A program made the position numbers and the translations under genes. 64,000 nucleotides of DNA from Rhodomicrobium lacus (GTDB taxonomy: Bacteria; Pseudomonadota; Alphaproteobacteria; Rhizobiales; Rhodomicrobiaceae), in the NCBI RefSeq assembly GCF_003992725.1, contig NZ_RZNF01000003.1:1-64000 (forward strand), read 5' to 3'. Under the pieces are notes generated by a model. The model did not search any database and was not told where the DNA came from. It saw nothing but the letters and a program-made list of their open reading frames with translations. Shown piece by piece: positions 8,695 through 16,602 of the stretch (position 1 is its first letter; the number at the start of each line of letters is the position of its first letter).

Positions 8695-10008
8695 GTGGAG
8701 CCGTCCATCGTCTGTCCGAATTGCCGGTCCGAAATCAAGCTGACCGAAACCTTGGCAGCCCCCCTTCTCCAGAAGATCCGGGCCGAAAGTGAAGAGCTTG
8801 TGCGCCGGAAGGAAGTCGACTTCCAGAAGCGCGAAGCGGCGATCCGCGCGCAGCAGAACCAGATCCGGGAAGCGAAGGACGCGCTGGAGGCCGAGGTTGC
8901 CGAGCGGGTAGCGGCGGAGCGCAGGAAACTCGTCGAGGAAGAGGCCCGCAAAGCGCGGGCGGCCGTTCTGATCGACCTTCAGCAAAAGGCGCGAGAGCTT
9001 GAGGAAGCGCACCTTCGCAACAAGGAGCAGGCCGCAAAGCTCGCCGAGGCACAGAAGGCGCAGGCGGACGCCGTTCGTAAGGAGCGCGAACTTGAGGATG
9101 CCCGCCGCGAACTTGATCTGACGATCGAACGCCGGGTGGCGGCACAGCAGTCCGAGATTCAGGCGCGTGCCCGGAAGGAAGCCGAGGAGCAGCTACTGCT
9201 GAAGGTTCAGGAGCGCGAACAGACGATCCATGCCATGCAGAAGCAGATCGAGGACTTGAAACGCAAGGCCGAGCAGGGCTCGCAGCAGCTTCAGGGCGAG
9301 GTGCAGGAGTTGCAGCTCGAAGCGCTTTTACGCGCGGGGTTTCCGCACGACATCGTCACTCCGGTGCCGAAGGGCGAGTTCGGGGGCGACGCCATACAAC
9401 AGGTGATGACCCCGTTCGGCCAGGACTGTGGCAAGATCCTTTGGGAATCCAAGCGGACACGGAATTGGAGCGACGGATGGCTCGCCAAGCTGCGCGACGA
9501 TCAGCGGATGGCCAAGGCCGATGCGGCGATCATCGTCAGCCACGCGCTCCCCAAGACGATCGAGACCTTCGGGCAGATCGATGGGATCTGGGTCGTTTCG
9601 CCCAAATGTGCGGTGGCGATGGCGATAGCCGTCCGTCATTTGCTCATCGAGGTCGCAGGCGCGCGAAAATCGGCCGAGGGACAGCAGACCAAGATGGAGG
9701 CGATGTATCAGTATCTCACCGGCCCCCGCTTCAGACATCGGGTGGAGGCCATTGTCGAGAAATTCGCCGAAATGCAGGCCGACCTGGAGCGCGAGCGCAA
9801 AGCGATGCAAAAGGCCTGGGCCAAGCGCGAGACGCAGATCCGTGGTGTGATCGACGCAACCGCGGGCATGTATGGTGACATGCAGGGCATCGCGGGGCGG
9901 TCGCTCCAGGAGATCGATGGCCTCGACTTCGGTCACGACAAGGACGTCGAGTTGGGCCGGCCCGATCAGGGAAGGATAAGGCTGCTCAATTCGGACGGCG
10001 CATCCTGA
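8695..10008 (+). CDS. DUF2130 domain-containing protein, zinc-ribbon, coiled coil and nuclease-like fold
   Basis: A 437-residue protein. The GTG at 8695 is preferred because GGGGAGG lies six bases upstream and the product then starts with a CPNC knuckle (C7, C10). Residues about 20-195 form a long charged coiled coil rich in K, E, R, Q and A. Residues about 200-370 match the DUF2130 core. Within it D232 (GEFGGDAIQQV) and E251-S-K253 (ILWESKR) have the spacing of a PD-(D/E)xK nuclease centre; this reading is inference. No restriction or methylase partner is nearby. The biological role is not known. Confidence 0.88.
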   Translation: MEPSIVCPNCRSEIKLTETLAAPLLQKIRAESEELVRRKEVDFQKREAAIRAQQNQIREAKDALEAEVAERVAAERRKLVEEEARKARAAVLIDLQQKARELEEAHLRNKEQAAKLAEAQKAQADAVRKERELEDARRELDLTIERRVAAQQSEIQARARKEAEEQLLLKVQEREQTIHAMQKQIEDLKRKAEQGSQQLQGEVQELQLEALLRAGFPHDIVTPVPKGEFGGDAIQQVMTPFGQDCGKILWESKRTRNWSDGWLAKLRDDQRMAKADAAIIVSHALPKTIETFGQIDGIWVVSPKCAVAMAIAVRHLLIEVAGARKSAEGQQTKMEAMYQYLTGPRFRHRVEAIVEKFAEMQADLERERKAMQKAWAKRETQIRGVIDATAGMYGDMQGIAGRSLQEIDGLDFGHDKDVELGRPDQGRIRLLNSDGAS

Positions 10009-10132
10009 GACCGGTTCAGCCTGCGGTAGCTCCCATGCCGCCGGGCCTGCAACTCACATTCTTGGTTCACCAGAAGTCTGCCGAGCACTTCCGACAAAGC
10101 CCGCACCGAGACGTGCAGGGTGTAGCAGCGTA

Positions 10133-10819
10133 TCAGCGCAGGGCGGGCGTGCCGAAAATCCATCCGTGATAGTGCAGGACCGCACCCCACGCGATGACGG
10201 CAACAGCCACCGGCCCCCAGGCAATCGACTTCAATCTCAGGGTGGCTCTGTTTTCGATCAGGGCGAGGAAAGGAAAGAAGGAGGTTCGGGCCTCAAAATC
10301 GGCCCATCCGGGAACGGAAGCGCGTTTTCGTCGCTGCTGGAGCCAGCTGCCGATCAGCGCCGTGGCTGCAAAACTGCCAAAGAACGCAAAACCGCGCCAC
10401 GTCGACTGGGAAATCATGTGGGTCAGAGCCCATATCGCGACGCCCCACATGACGGGATGCCGGGTTATGGCGAAGATGCCGTTGGCTATGTCCGGATTTT
10501 CGAGGCTGTTTGCCGAGCCAGGCGACGATGGGTTCGGGGTCAGGACACCGGCAAAGATGAGGACATACGCGAAAAGGATCAGAAAGGCTTTTATCCACAG
10601 CCACCAGGCCGGAATGAGCCACAGCTTTGCGCCATAGTTCGCCGCGTTGAATTCTCTGGCCAGAAGCCACAGCAAGATCACCGAAAGGACAGAGAAAATC
10701 GCCGTGTACACACCCTCCCCTACCATCGCGAGCGCTCTTGGCCGAACGGGTGTCGACGGCAGGAGATGGAGAGTGAAGAAGGCGGCCGATGCGATGTACA
10801 AGGCGGTCGATGTAACCAT
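10133..10819 (-). CDS. NnrU family integral membrane protein
   Basis: A 228-residue membrane protein with about six hydrophobic segments. The central NGIFAITRHPVMWG and the following IWALTHM match the NnrU family, related to isoprenylcysteine methyltransferase-like membrane proteins. NnrU was named from denitrification clusters, but members occur widely without denitrification genes, and none is present here. Convergent with the DUF2130 gene. The role is therefore not defined by context. Confidence 0.85.
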   Translation of the reverse strand: MVTSTALYIASAAFFTLHLLPSTPVRPRALAMVGEGVYTAIFSVLSVILLWLLAREFNAANYGAKLWLIPAWWLWIKAFLILFAYVLIFAGVLTPNPSSPGSANSLENPDIANGIFAITRHPVMWGVAIWALTHMISQSTWRGFAFFGSFAATALIGSWLQQRRKRASVPGWADFEARTSFFPFLALIENRATLRLKSIAWGPVAVAVIAWGAVLHYHGWIFGTPALR

Positions 10820-11030
10820 GCTTTCTTCCCCCGAACGGTCCCGCGAGTGCCGTTTTTATGGCGACTGGATGAGGTGTTTTTTGCCCGTCACAATACGAGC
10901 GGAAGAGCATTCACGCCATCCGCCGGCAGTGACCGAACGCCATAGGCCCCTGCGCTCGGCTCGCCCGTCGGATTTAGAGCGTGCGCCGCATCCCGATGCA
11001 ATAGAACCGGGGAGAACCAGGGATACCCTG

Positions 11031-11369
11031 CTAAGCTGCCTTGCTCGTAGGGACACCCTTATCGGTGAGAAACTTCTGCAGTTCGCCCGACTGGAACATC
11101 TCGGACACGATGTCCGCGCCACCTATGAACTCTCCCTTGACATAGAGCTGCGGGATCGTTGGCCAGTTCGTGTAGGTCTTTATGCCATTGCGAATGCCGT
11201 CATCGGCCAGGACGTTGATGTCCTTGTAGGTGACACCGAGGAAATTCAGAATTTGCGAGACGCGGCCGGAAAAACCGCACTGCGGAAACTCCTTGGTCCC
11301 TTTCATGAAGAGCACCACGTCGTTTGTCGTGACCTGATCCTTGATCCAGCTCTGGACGTCTTCGCTCAT
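11031..11369 (-). CDS. grxD: Monothiol glutaredoxin, Grx4 family
   Basis: CGFS-type glutaredoxin that binds a [2Fe-2S] cluster with glutathione and works with BolA-type proteins in iron signalling and Fe-S transfer. The 112-residue protein has CGFS at 31-34, the TVP-like TIPQLYVKGEFIGG glutathione-binding loop and the usual FMKGTKEFPQ lead-in. It lies 92 bases downstream of a bolA gene on the same strand, the standard pairing in alphaproteobacteria. Confidence 0.95.
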   Translation of the reverse strand: MSEDVQSWIKDQVTTNDVVLFMKGTKEFPQCGFSGRVSQILNFLGVTYKDINVLADDGIRNGIKTYTNWPTIPQLYVKGEFIGGADIVSEMFQSGELQKFLTDKGVPTSKAA

Positions 11370-11461
11370 GCTAGCCTTCCTTTGCGATGTCGTAACTAAA
11401 AGGTGTCAACCGCGCGCGGAAAAACAAGGCGCGGCGACTAGATCTGCCCCGCGGAACGCCG

Positions 11462-11698
11462 TTACTCGCCGGGAAGTCTGGTGGTAAGCGCCAAGGCGTG
11501 CAACTCGCCGCCCATGCGGCCCTTGAGCGCCGCATAAACCAATTGGTGCTGCTGCACGCGTGACTTTCCTGCGAAAGCGGCCGATGTCACGAGCGCCGCA
11601 TAATGATCGCCGTCGCCTTTAAGCGCCTCGATCAGCACTTCGGCATCCGGCAGGTGCTCCTTGATCAGGCGCTCTATTTCGTGAGCCTCCATAGGCAT
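11462..11698 (-). CDS. BolA/IbaG family protein, partner of GrxD
   Basis: A 78-residue BolA-fold protein (MEAHEIERLIKEHL at the start, then VQQHQLVYAALKGRM with the conserved His, then LHALALTTRLP). The start at 11698 puts AAGGAG 11 bases upstream; an alternative ATG lies at 11692. It probably forms a cluster-bridged heterodimer with the downstream grxD product. A second BolA-family gene of another subgroup is at 32995. Family assignment firm. Confidence 0.92.
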   Translation of the reverse strand: MPMEAHEIERLIKEHLPDAEVLIEALKGDGDHYAALVTSAAFAGKSRVQQHQLVYAALKGRMGGELHALALTTRLPGE

Positions 11699-12357
11699 CG
11701 GCGACACTTCTCCTTCAATTCATGTGCCGAGAGATTACAGGCGAATTGCTGCATTGCGCAACAAGCGCCGACACCGGACCGCCGCATGCGGTTCAAAGGC
11801 ACGTGATCGGTGAGAGTGCAGCGCGCCCGTGGAGGCATGTGGCCTGAAGCAACGGTCGGCGGCGAGACGACCGTCTCGGTGGCCACCGTTGACGACATCC
11901 GGCAGACATCGGCGAATAACCGAAGGCAGTGCGGCGCAATCACGCTCCCGGCAACCCCCGAAAGCAAGCCGTGCTCCAGCCATCGGCGTCGTCTTCGCAG
12001 GTAAATTGACGGCGCCTGAAAGCGTCAGGCTATAGATCGGACGCAGAACGGCTCCAGCGCGCGTCCGCGAAGTGTGAAGCGGTTTTCCGAGAAGACAGGC
12101 GACAAAACAAATTGATAGAGCACGCCTTGTTTCAAGAGAGCGGGCAAGCCCTGGCGCATCCCGCTTCAGAGACTTCCAAGGGAAAGACAAGGCGACGTCG
12201 TAATCCGACGCGGCTTTCGTGGTCCAATGCACGCGTGGTCCATGCACGCTCCATCAACAGATAGGGGGTATCGTGCCTTGTCCGCACAAGGCGGCAGAAA
12301 GGCGCTCGCGCTCTGCAAGTTCCATTCAAGTCTGCTGTGCTTTTCTCAAGCAAGCAG
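11699..12357. other. Non-coding stretch between bolA and the tRNA-Leu promoter
   Basis: About 660 bases with no supportable gene. A reading frame on the minus strand at 11735-12247 has no recognisable domain, unusual composition and no ribosome binding site, so I leave it out. A copy of a dispersed hairpin repeat lies at 12061-12122. Confidence 0.5.
12061..12122 (+). repeat. Dispersed hairpin repeat, family 2, copy 1
   Basis: Contains GTGTGAAGCGGTTTTCCG followed by a GACAAAACAAATTGATAGA-type tail. A related copy in the same orientation lies at 13741-13799. From memory, the GTGAAGCGGTTTTCCG core is a common intergenic repeat in Hyphomicrobiales genomes. In this copy the left arm of the hairpin (CCGCGAA) is degenerate. 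Confidence 0.55.
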
Positions 12358-12385
12358 TTGACGCCTCGCAAAGCCTCGCTATGAT
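12358..12385 (+). promoter_or_regulatory. Promoter of the tRNA-Leu gene
   Basis: TTGACG at 12358-12363 and TATGAT at 12380-12385 are separated by 16 bases, and the tRNA begins 18 bases after the -10 hexamer. This is close to a housekeeping sigma-70 promoter. Confidence 0.65.
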
Positions 12386-12403
12386 CCAGCTTCCCGATGC
12401 GAG

Positions 12404-12490
12404 TGCCCCAGTGGCGGAACGGTAGACGCGGCAGACTCAAAATCTGTTGCCTGCAAGGGCGTGCTGGTTCGAGTCCGGCCTGGGGCACCA
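12404..12490 (+). tRNA. tRNA-Leu (anticodon CAA)
   Basis: An 87-base class II tRNA read directly from sequence. The seven-base acceptor stem TGCCCCA pairs with TGGGGCA, CCA is encoded, and the T-arm has GGTTCGAGTCC. The anticodon stem GCAGA/TCTGT encloses the seven-base loop CTCAAAA, giving anticodon CAA, which reads UUG. A long variable arm (TGCCTGCAAGGGCGT region) confirms tRNA-Leu. A promoter lies just upstream, and a carboxypeptidase gene starts only 16 bases after the CCA. Confidence 0.97.
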
Positions 12491-12506
12491 AATCGAGCGA
12501 TCATTC

Positions 12507-13610
12507 ATGTACGCAGCATTGTTGAAGAAGACGAGGCTCATCCTTCTCGGAACGGCAGCGTTGCTCGCTGGCGCGCAAGGCGCCGCCGCTGGCCCCGCGC
12601 TTCTCACCGAACCGGCGACAGGTCTTGTCATCTACGCCGAAGACGCCGACCTGCCATGGCGGCCTGCCTCGCTCACAAAGCTGATGACGGCCTATCTCGC
12701 TTTCGAGGCGATCCGTGACGGCAGGCTGTCTCCCGAGGACATGCTGACGTCCACGGCGCTTTCGCGCAGCCAGCCCCCCAGCAAATTCGGCCTTCCGCTC
12801 GGCGCGCAGATCAAGGTCGATCTCGCCATCAAGGCGCTGATCGTCAAATCCGCGAATGACGTTGCGATCATGATCGCCGAAAAGATCGCCGGTTCGAGCG
12901 AAGCGTTCGTCGAGATGATGAACCGCACGGCAAAGCGGCTCGGCATGACGAACACGAGGTTCGTCAACCCGAACGGCCTGCCGCAATTCAACCCGGACGG
13001 CACCGAAACACCCGACCAGGCGGTTACGACGGCGCGAGACATGGCGCTCCTTTCGAACATGATCCTCAAGGAGTTCCCGCAATACGCGCCCATTTTCTCG
13101 ATGACCGAGGTTCGCGTCGGCAACCGGCTTCTTGCGTCGCACAACAGCATTCTCAAGCGTTACGACGGGGCGGACGGCATGAAGACCGGCTTCGTCTGCG
13201 CGGCGGGATATAATGTCGTGGCGAGCGCAACGCGGAACGGTCGCCAGCTCGTCGCCGTGGTGCTCGGCGAACGCTCGTCCGGGGCGAGGACACTCCGCGC
13301 AGCGGCGTTGTTCGAGCACGGCTTCGAGATCTATCCCTGGAAGGCGGTGCTCGCTCCGACGCTCGCGACCTGGCCCGTCGAAACACCCGAAGGCGCGCAA
13401 CCCGCCGACATGCGCGGCATTGTCTGCAGCGGCCGCAAGCCCGCCGTCAGCGCGAAACAGAAGCCCAAGCGCCCCGCATCGCAACCCGGACACGGCGCAT
13501 CCGGCGCGAAACCGAAAGCCGTGCAGGCACCGGGGGATCAGAAGAAGCCTGTGCCCAAGGCTGCCCATCCCGGTGCGGCAGACCCTGCCGCCGCCCGCAC
13601 AAACGGGTGA
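12507..13610 (+). CDS. D-alanyl-D-alanine carboxypeptidase (penicillin-binding protein 5/6 family)
   Basis: Periplasmic serine peptidase that trims the terminal D-Ala from peptidoglycan side chains. The 367-residue protein, read from the ATG at 12507, has a signal peptide (LILLGTAALLAGAQGAAA) and the three catalytic motifs: SLTK at 55-58, SAN at 115-117 and KTG at 226-228. The C-terminal 70 residues are Lys/Pro/Ala-rich rather than an obvious amphipathic anchor. The gene begins 16 bases after tRNA-Leu and may share its transcript. Its stop codon lies inside a tandem AACGG(G)TG array. Confidence 0.93.
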   Translation: MYAALLKKTRLILLGTAALLAGAQGAAAGPALLTEPATGLVIYAEDADLPWRPASLTKLMTAYLAFEAIRDGRLSPEDMLTSTALSRSQPPSKFGLPLGAQIKVDLAIKALIVKSANDVAIMIAEKIAGSSEAFVEMMNRTAKRLGMTNTRFVNPNGLPQFNPDGTETPDQAVTTARDMALLSNMILKEFPQYAPIFSMTEVRVGNRLLASHNSILKRYDGADGMKTGFVCAAGYNVVASATRNGRQLVAVVLGERSSGARTLRAAALFEHGFEIYPWKAVLAPTLATWPVETPEGAQPADMRGIVCSGRKPAVSAKQKPKRPASQPGHGASGAKPKAVQAPGDQKKPVPKAAHPGAADPAAARTNG

Positions 13611-13669
13611 ACGGGTGAACGGTGAACGGTGAACGGTGAACGGTGAACGGTGAACGGGTGAACGGGTAA
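13602..13669 (+). repeat. Short tandem array AACGG(G)TG across a stop codon
   Basis: Nine head-to-tail units with lengths 8-8-7-7-7-7-7-8-8: AACGGGTG twice, AACGGTG five times, AACGGGTG once, then AACGGGTA. The TGA stop of the carboxypeptidase gene lies in the first junction. The symmetry of unit lengths is notable, and unit number could vary by slippage. Confidence 0.9.
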
Positions 13670-14263
13670 GCATCGCGGGTCAACCGGGTGCCGCTATCCC
13701 GGCATTCCCCTCTCGCCCGATACGCTTTGCAACGGAGCGCGCCCGGAAAAGTGTGCCGCGGTTTTCCGTCACGATGCGCGACACGACAAATAGATAGATA
13801 AATCAAAAGCGGATACGCACTGGAACGCCGAGCAGGAGCACCGCGCAACCTCTCGCCACCGGACCGAGCGAGGAGATGCGGCAGCCCGCCCCGTGCTCGA
13901 CCGCGCGCTGCATCGCTCCGAAGAGCCGCGCAATTCGCCCCGGGAGACGCTGAACAGCGCCATGCCGCGTCCGACGCAACGGCGCTGTCGGTCCCAAGCC
14001 TTCCAAAAGGATTTCGCCCCCTGCGGGAGGAATCGAAGTGGAAAACGCCGTTCACCCCGATGATCATGGCTTTTCCATCGAAATTGATGCTTGAGACATC
14101 AGCCTTAGGGGTTTAAATTCACAATCGTAGCCTTTGCGACCCCAATCGCGAGGTTTGCCTTCAGGCTTTGACGCGTTTTCGCCACGCGAGACAATCCGTT
14201 CGAAAGCGTCCTGAAAGCCTCGTGCGCAAATGAAACGCGGTGCGGTTGTCGATCAGCTCCCTG
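13670..14263. other. Non-coding stretch upstream of the xre-hyf-tusA operon
   Basis: About 600 bases without a credible gene. It contains the second family 2 hairpin repeat (13741-13799), which ends in GATA repeats. Between about 14080 and 14230 it is more AT-rich and may hold the operon promoter. A minus-strand frame at 13447-14067 runs through the tandem array and is judged spurious. Confidence 0.5.
13741..13799 (+). repeat. Dispersed hairpin repeat, family 2, copy 2
   Basis: CGGAAAA and TTTTCCG arms enclose GTGTGCCGCGG, followed by a tail ending in GACAAATAGATAGATA. Same family and orientation as the copy at 12061-12122, with the left arm intact here. Confidence 0.6.
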
Positions 14264-14287
14264 CGTCAAATCGAGTCCGATTTGACG
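14264..14287. promoter_or_regulatory. Perfect 24-bp palindrome upstream of the xre-hyf-tusA operon
   Basis: CGTCAAATCG at 14264-14273 and CGATTTGACG at 14278-14287 are perfect complements around AGTC. The centre reads GAGTC, a GANTC site of the kind methylated by CcrM in alphaproteobacteria. It ends 33 bases before the xre start, so it could be the operator of that regulator. A degenerate copy at 2641-2664 leaves open that it is a dispersed repeat. Confidence 0.5.
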
Positions 14288-14320
14288 GCGGGCCGATCCA
14301 GAGTTCGAGGGGGAAGTTCG

Positions 14321-14587
14321 GTGCTTACCGGAGCCCAGTTGCGCGCTGCGCGCTCGCTTATCGGCATCGACCAGAAAACTTTGGCCGATCAGGCCGGCGT
14401 TTCCTTGCCGACCGTTCAGCGCATGGAAGCAAGTCCCGGCATCGTTCGCGGCGTGGTCGACAGCCTTACCAAGATCGTCGAAGCGCTGGATCGGGCGGGC
14501 GTCGAACTCATCGGAGAGGGAGCCGTATCGAGCGGCGGCGGGCGCGGCGTTCGCCTCAAGAAGCCGCCGGAGAGGGCCGAGGAATGA
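14321..14587 (+). CDS. XRE-family helix-turn-helix regulator, first gene of the hyf-like operon
   Basis: An 88-residue DNA-binding protein. The GTG at 14321 is chosen because a GAGGGGG run lies seven to eight bases upstream and the protein then begins at the domain edge (LTGAQLRAARSLIG). The helix-turn-helix spans about residues 5-60, including LADQAGVSLPTVQRME. The tail is Gly/Arg-rich (SSGGGRGVRLKKPPE). Its stop overlaps the hyfB start (ATGA), so it is translationally coupled to a membrane complex it may regulate. The palindrome 33 bases upstream is a candidate autoregulatory site. Target assignment is inference. Confidence 0.85.
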   Translation: MLTGAQLRAARSLIGIDQKTLADQAGVSLPTVQRMEASPGIVRGVVDSLTKIVEALDRAGVELIGEGAVSSGGGRGVRLKKPPERAEE

Positions 14588-16602
14588 TCGGCGCGGGCTG
14601 GCAGCTTCAGGCGCTTTTTGCCGCGCTCGCGATCTACGCGGGAGCAGCGCTCACTGCGGTTTTCGTGCCCCGGCGCTGGCTCGGTTTCGTCTACGTGGCC
14701 TCCATGGTCGCGGCTTCGCTCGCCGTTGTCGCCGACGTTTCCGCCTTCTTCAGTGAAGTCACGCTGAAGGAGCACTTGCCGGTCGGCCTTCCGGGGGTCG
14801 GCCTCCACATTCGTCTGGACAAGCTTTCTGCCTTCTTCGGCTTCGTCGTGAATGTCGGCGTGCTCATGGTAAGCCTCTACGGCACGGGCATCAAGCGCGA
14901 CGACCTTTCAAAGCGCGTGGAGCCGCTCTATCCCGCGTTCTGTGCCGCGATGAACGCCGTGCTCCTCGCCGACGACGCGTTCGGTTTCCTTTTCTTCTGG
15001 GAACTGATGTCGCTGTCGTCGTGGGCGCTCGTCGTGTCGCGGCATGCCGACCCCGACAACCGCAAGGCCGGCTACGTCTATCTCATCATGGCGGCGGGCG
15101 GAACGATGGCGCTGCTGTTTGCCTTTGGCGGCCTCGCCGGTGCGTCGGGCGGCTACGCGTTCGACACGATGCGCGCGAGCCACCTGACGCCGCTCGTCTC
15201 GGCGCTGGTCCTCGGCGCAGCGCTGTTCGGCGCCGGGTCGAAGGCGGGCATCATGCCGCTTCACGCCTGGCTGCCGCTCGCCCATCCCGCCGCACCGAGC
15301 CACGTTTCCGCGCTCATGAGCGGCGTCATGACAAAGGTGGCGATCTATGCAGTCATCCGCGTGGTTTTCGACCTGCTCGGCGATCCGCAATGGTGGTGGT
15401 CGCTGCCGTTCATCCTGCTCGGCGCGGCTTCGGCTGTCGGCGCCCTCCTCTATGCCGTGCAGGATCAGGATCTGAAGCGATTGCTCGCCTACTCGACCAT
15501 CGAGAATGTGGGCATCATCTTTGCCGGCCTCGGGCTCGCCATCGCGTTCAAATCGTCGAATATCCCGCCGGCGGCGGGGATCGCGCTCGCCGCCGCGCTG
15601 ATTCATGCGTTGAATCACTCCTGGTTCAAATCGCTTCTGTTTCTCGGCGCGGGCGCAGTGTTGCACGCAACCGGTACGAAGCAACTCGACAGGCTCGGCG
15701 GCCTCATCCATCGCATGCCGAAGACATCGGCTTTCTGGCTTATCGGCGCGCTGGCCATCTCAGCGCTACCTCCTCTTAACGGCTTCGTCTCCGAATGGCT
15801 GCTGTTTCAGGCTGTGCTGACCGGACCCGTCTTCCCCGAACCTATCCTGCGTTTCCTGTCGCCCGTGCTCGGCGCGATGCTGGCGCTCGCGGCCGGGCTC
15901 GCTGCCGCCTGCTTCGTGCGCGCTTTTGGGACCGTGTTCCTTGGCCGCCCTCGCAGCCCCGAAGCGGCAAACGCGCATGAAGCACCGTTCACGCAGACGC
16001 TCGCCATCGGACTGCTTGCCCTTCTCTGCATTCTCGGCGGCCTCCTTGGCGGGTTGACGGCGTTCGCGCTGAACCCGCTGCTCGTCGAGTATGCCGGAGG
16101 CGCCGCCGCGATCAACACGCAGACCGGCCCCACGCCCTTCTCGCTCATCGCCTTCGATCAGGGCCGCGCGATCTACGACGCGCCCATGATCGCGCTTTTT
16201 GTCGCCGTGTCGTCGCTCACCACCATGGCCGCCGTGCACCTGTTCGCCACGCGCAAGACGCGGCGCTCGCCCGCATGGGACTGCGGCTTCCCCGATCCTT
16301 CGCCAGCGACGCAATATACCGCGTCGAGCTACAGCCAGCCGCTGCGCCGTGTCTATGGCGGGGTCGTCTACAGCGCGACCGAGACCGTCGACATGCCGCC
16401 GCCCGGGAGCTTGCGCGAAGGTCACTTCCGCATCCGCTTTGCGGACTATCTATGGCGCTTTCTTTACGCCATGCCCGCCAAGGCGCTCTGGGCGCTTTCG
16501 GAGCGTTTCGACCACATCCACTACCTGACGATCCGCCGCTATCTCGTGCTGATGTTCTCCACGCTGATCGTGCTGCTCGTCATAACCGCGACGTTCATGT
16601 GA
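14584..16602 (+). CDS. hyfB: Hydrogenase-4 subunit B-like proton/cation-translocating membrane subunit
   Basis: A 672-residue antiporter-like (NuoL/M-type) subunit, the same length as E. coli HyfB as I recall it. It has about 16 membrane segments. Conserved proton-channel features are visible: the glutamate in FLFFWELMSLSSW, a lysine in GAGSKAGIMPLHAWLP, histidines in HALNHSWFKSLLF, and LPPLNGFVSEWLLFQ. The ATG at 14584 overlaps the xre stop by four bases, and the stop overlaps the hyfC start. Members of this family occur in group 4 hydrogenases and in related Ehr complexes; the hyfG product here points to the latter. It probably couples redox chemistry to ion transport. Confidence 0.93.
   Translation: MIGAGWQLQALFAALAIYAGAALTAVFVPRRWLGFVYVASMVAASLAVVADVSAFFSEVTLKEHLPVGLPGVGLHIRLDKLSAFFGFVVNVGVLMVSLYGTGIKRDDLSKRVEPLYPAFCAAMNAVLLADDAFGFLFFWELMSLSSWALVVSRHADPDNRKAGYVYLIMAAGGTMALLFAFGGLAGASGGYAFDTMRASHLTPLVSALVLGAALFGAGSKAGIMPLHAWLPLAHPAAPSHVSALMSGVMTKVAIYAVIRVVFDLLGDPQWWWSLPFILLGAASAVGALLYAVQDQDLKRLLAYSTIENVGIIFAGLGLAIAFKSSNIPPAAGIALAAALIHALNHSWFKSLLFLGAGAVLHATGTKQLDRLGGLIHRMPKTSAFWLIGALAISALPPLNGFVSEWLLFQAVLTGPVFPEPILRFLSPVLGAMLALAAGLAAACFVRAFGTVFLGRPRSPEAANAHEAPFTQTLAIGLLALLCILGGLLGGLTAFALNPLLVEYAGGAAAINTQTGPTPFSLIAFDQGRAIYDAPMIALFVAVSSLTTMAAVHLFATRKTRRSPAWDCGFPDPSPATQYTASSYSQPLRRVYGGVVYSATETVDMPPPGSLREGHFRIRFADYLWRFLYAMPAKALWALSERFDHIHYLTIRRYLVLMFSTLIVLLVITATFM

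Noticed and set aside
10133-10819. Denitrification role for the NnrU-type protein
   Set aside because: No nir, nor or nnr genes are nearby, and the family is widespread in non-denitrifiers.
11735-12247. 170-codon minus-strand frame between bolA and tRNA-Leu
   Set aside because: No domain, odd Arg/Cys-rich composition and a dispersed repeat inside it; not enough to call a gene.
13602-13669. Possible CRISPR-like array
   Set aside because: Units of 7-8 bases follow each other without spacers, so it is a simple tandem repeat; no cas genes are present.
13447-14067. Minus-strand open frame running through the tandem AACGG(G)TG array
   Set aside because: It overlaps the end of the carboxypeptidase gene, has repetitive translation from the array, and shows no start signal.
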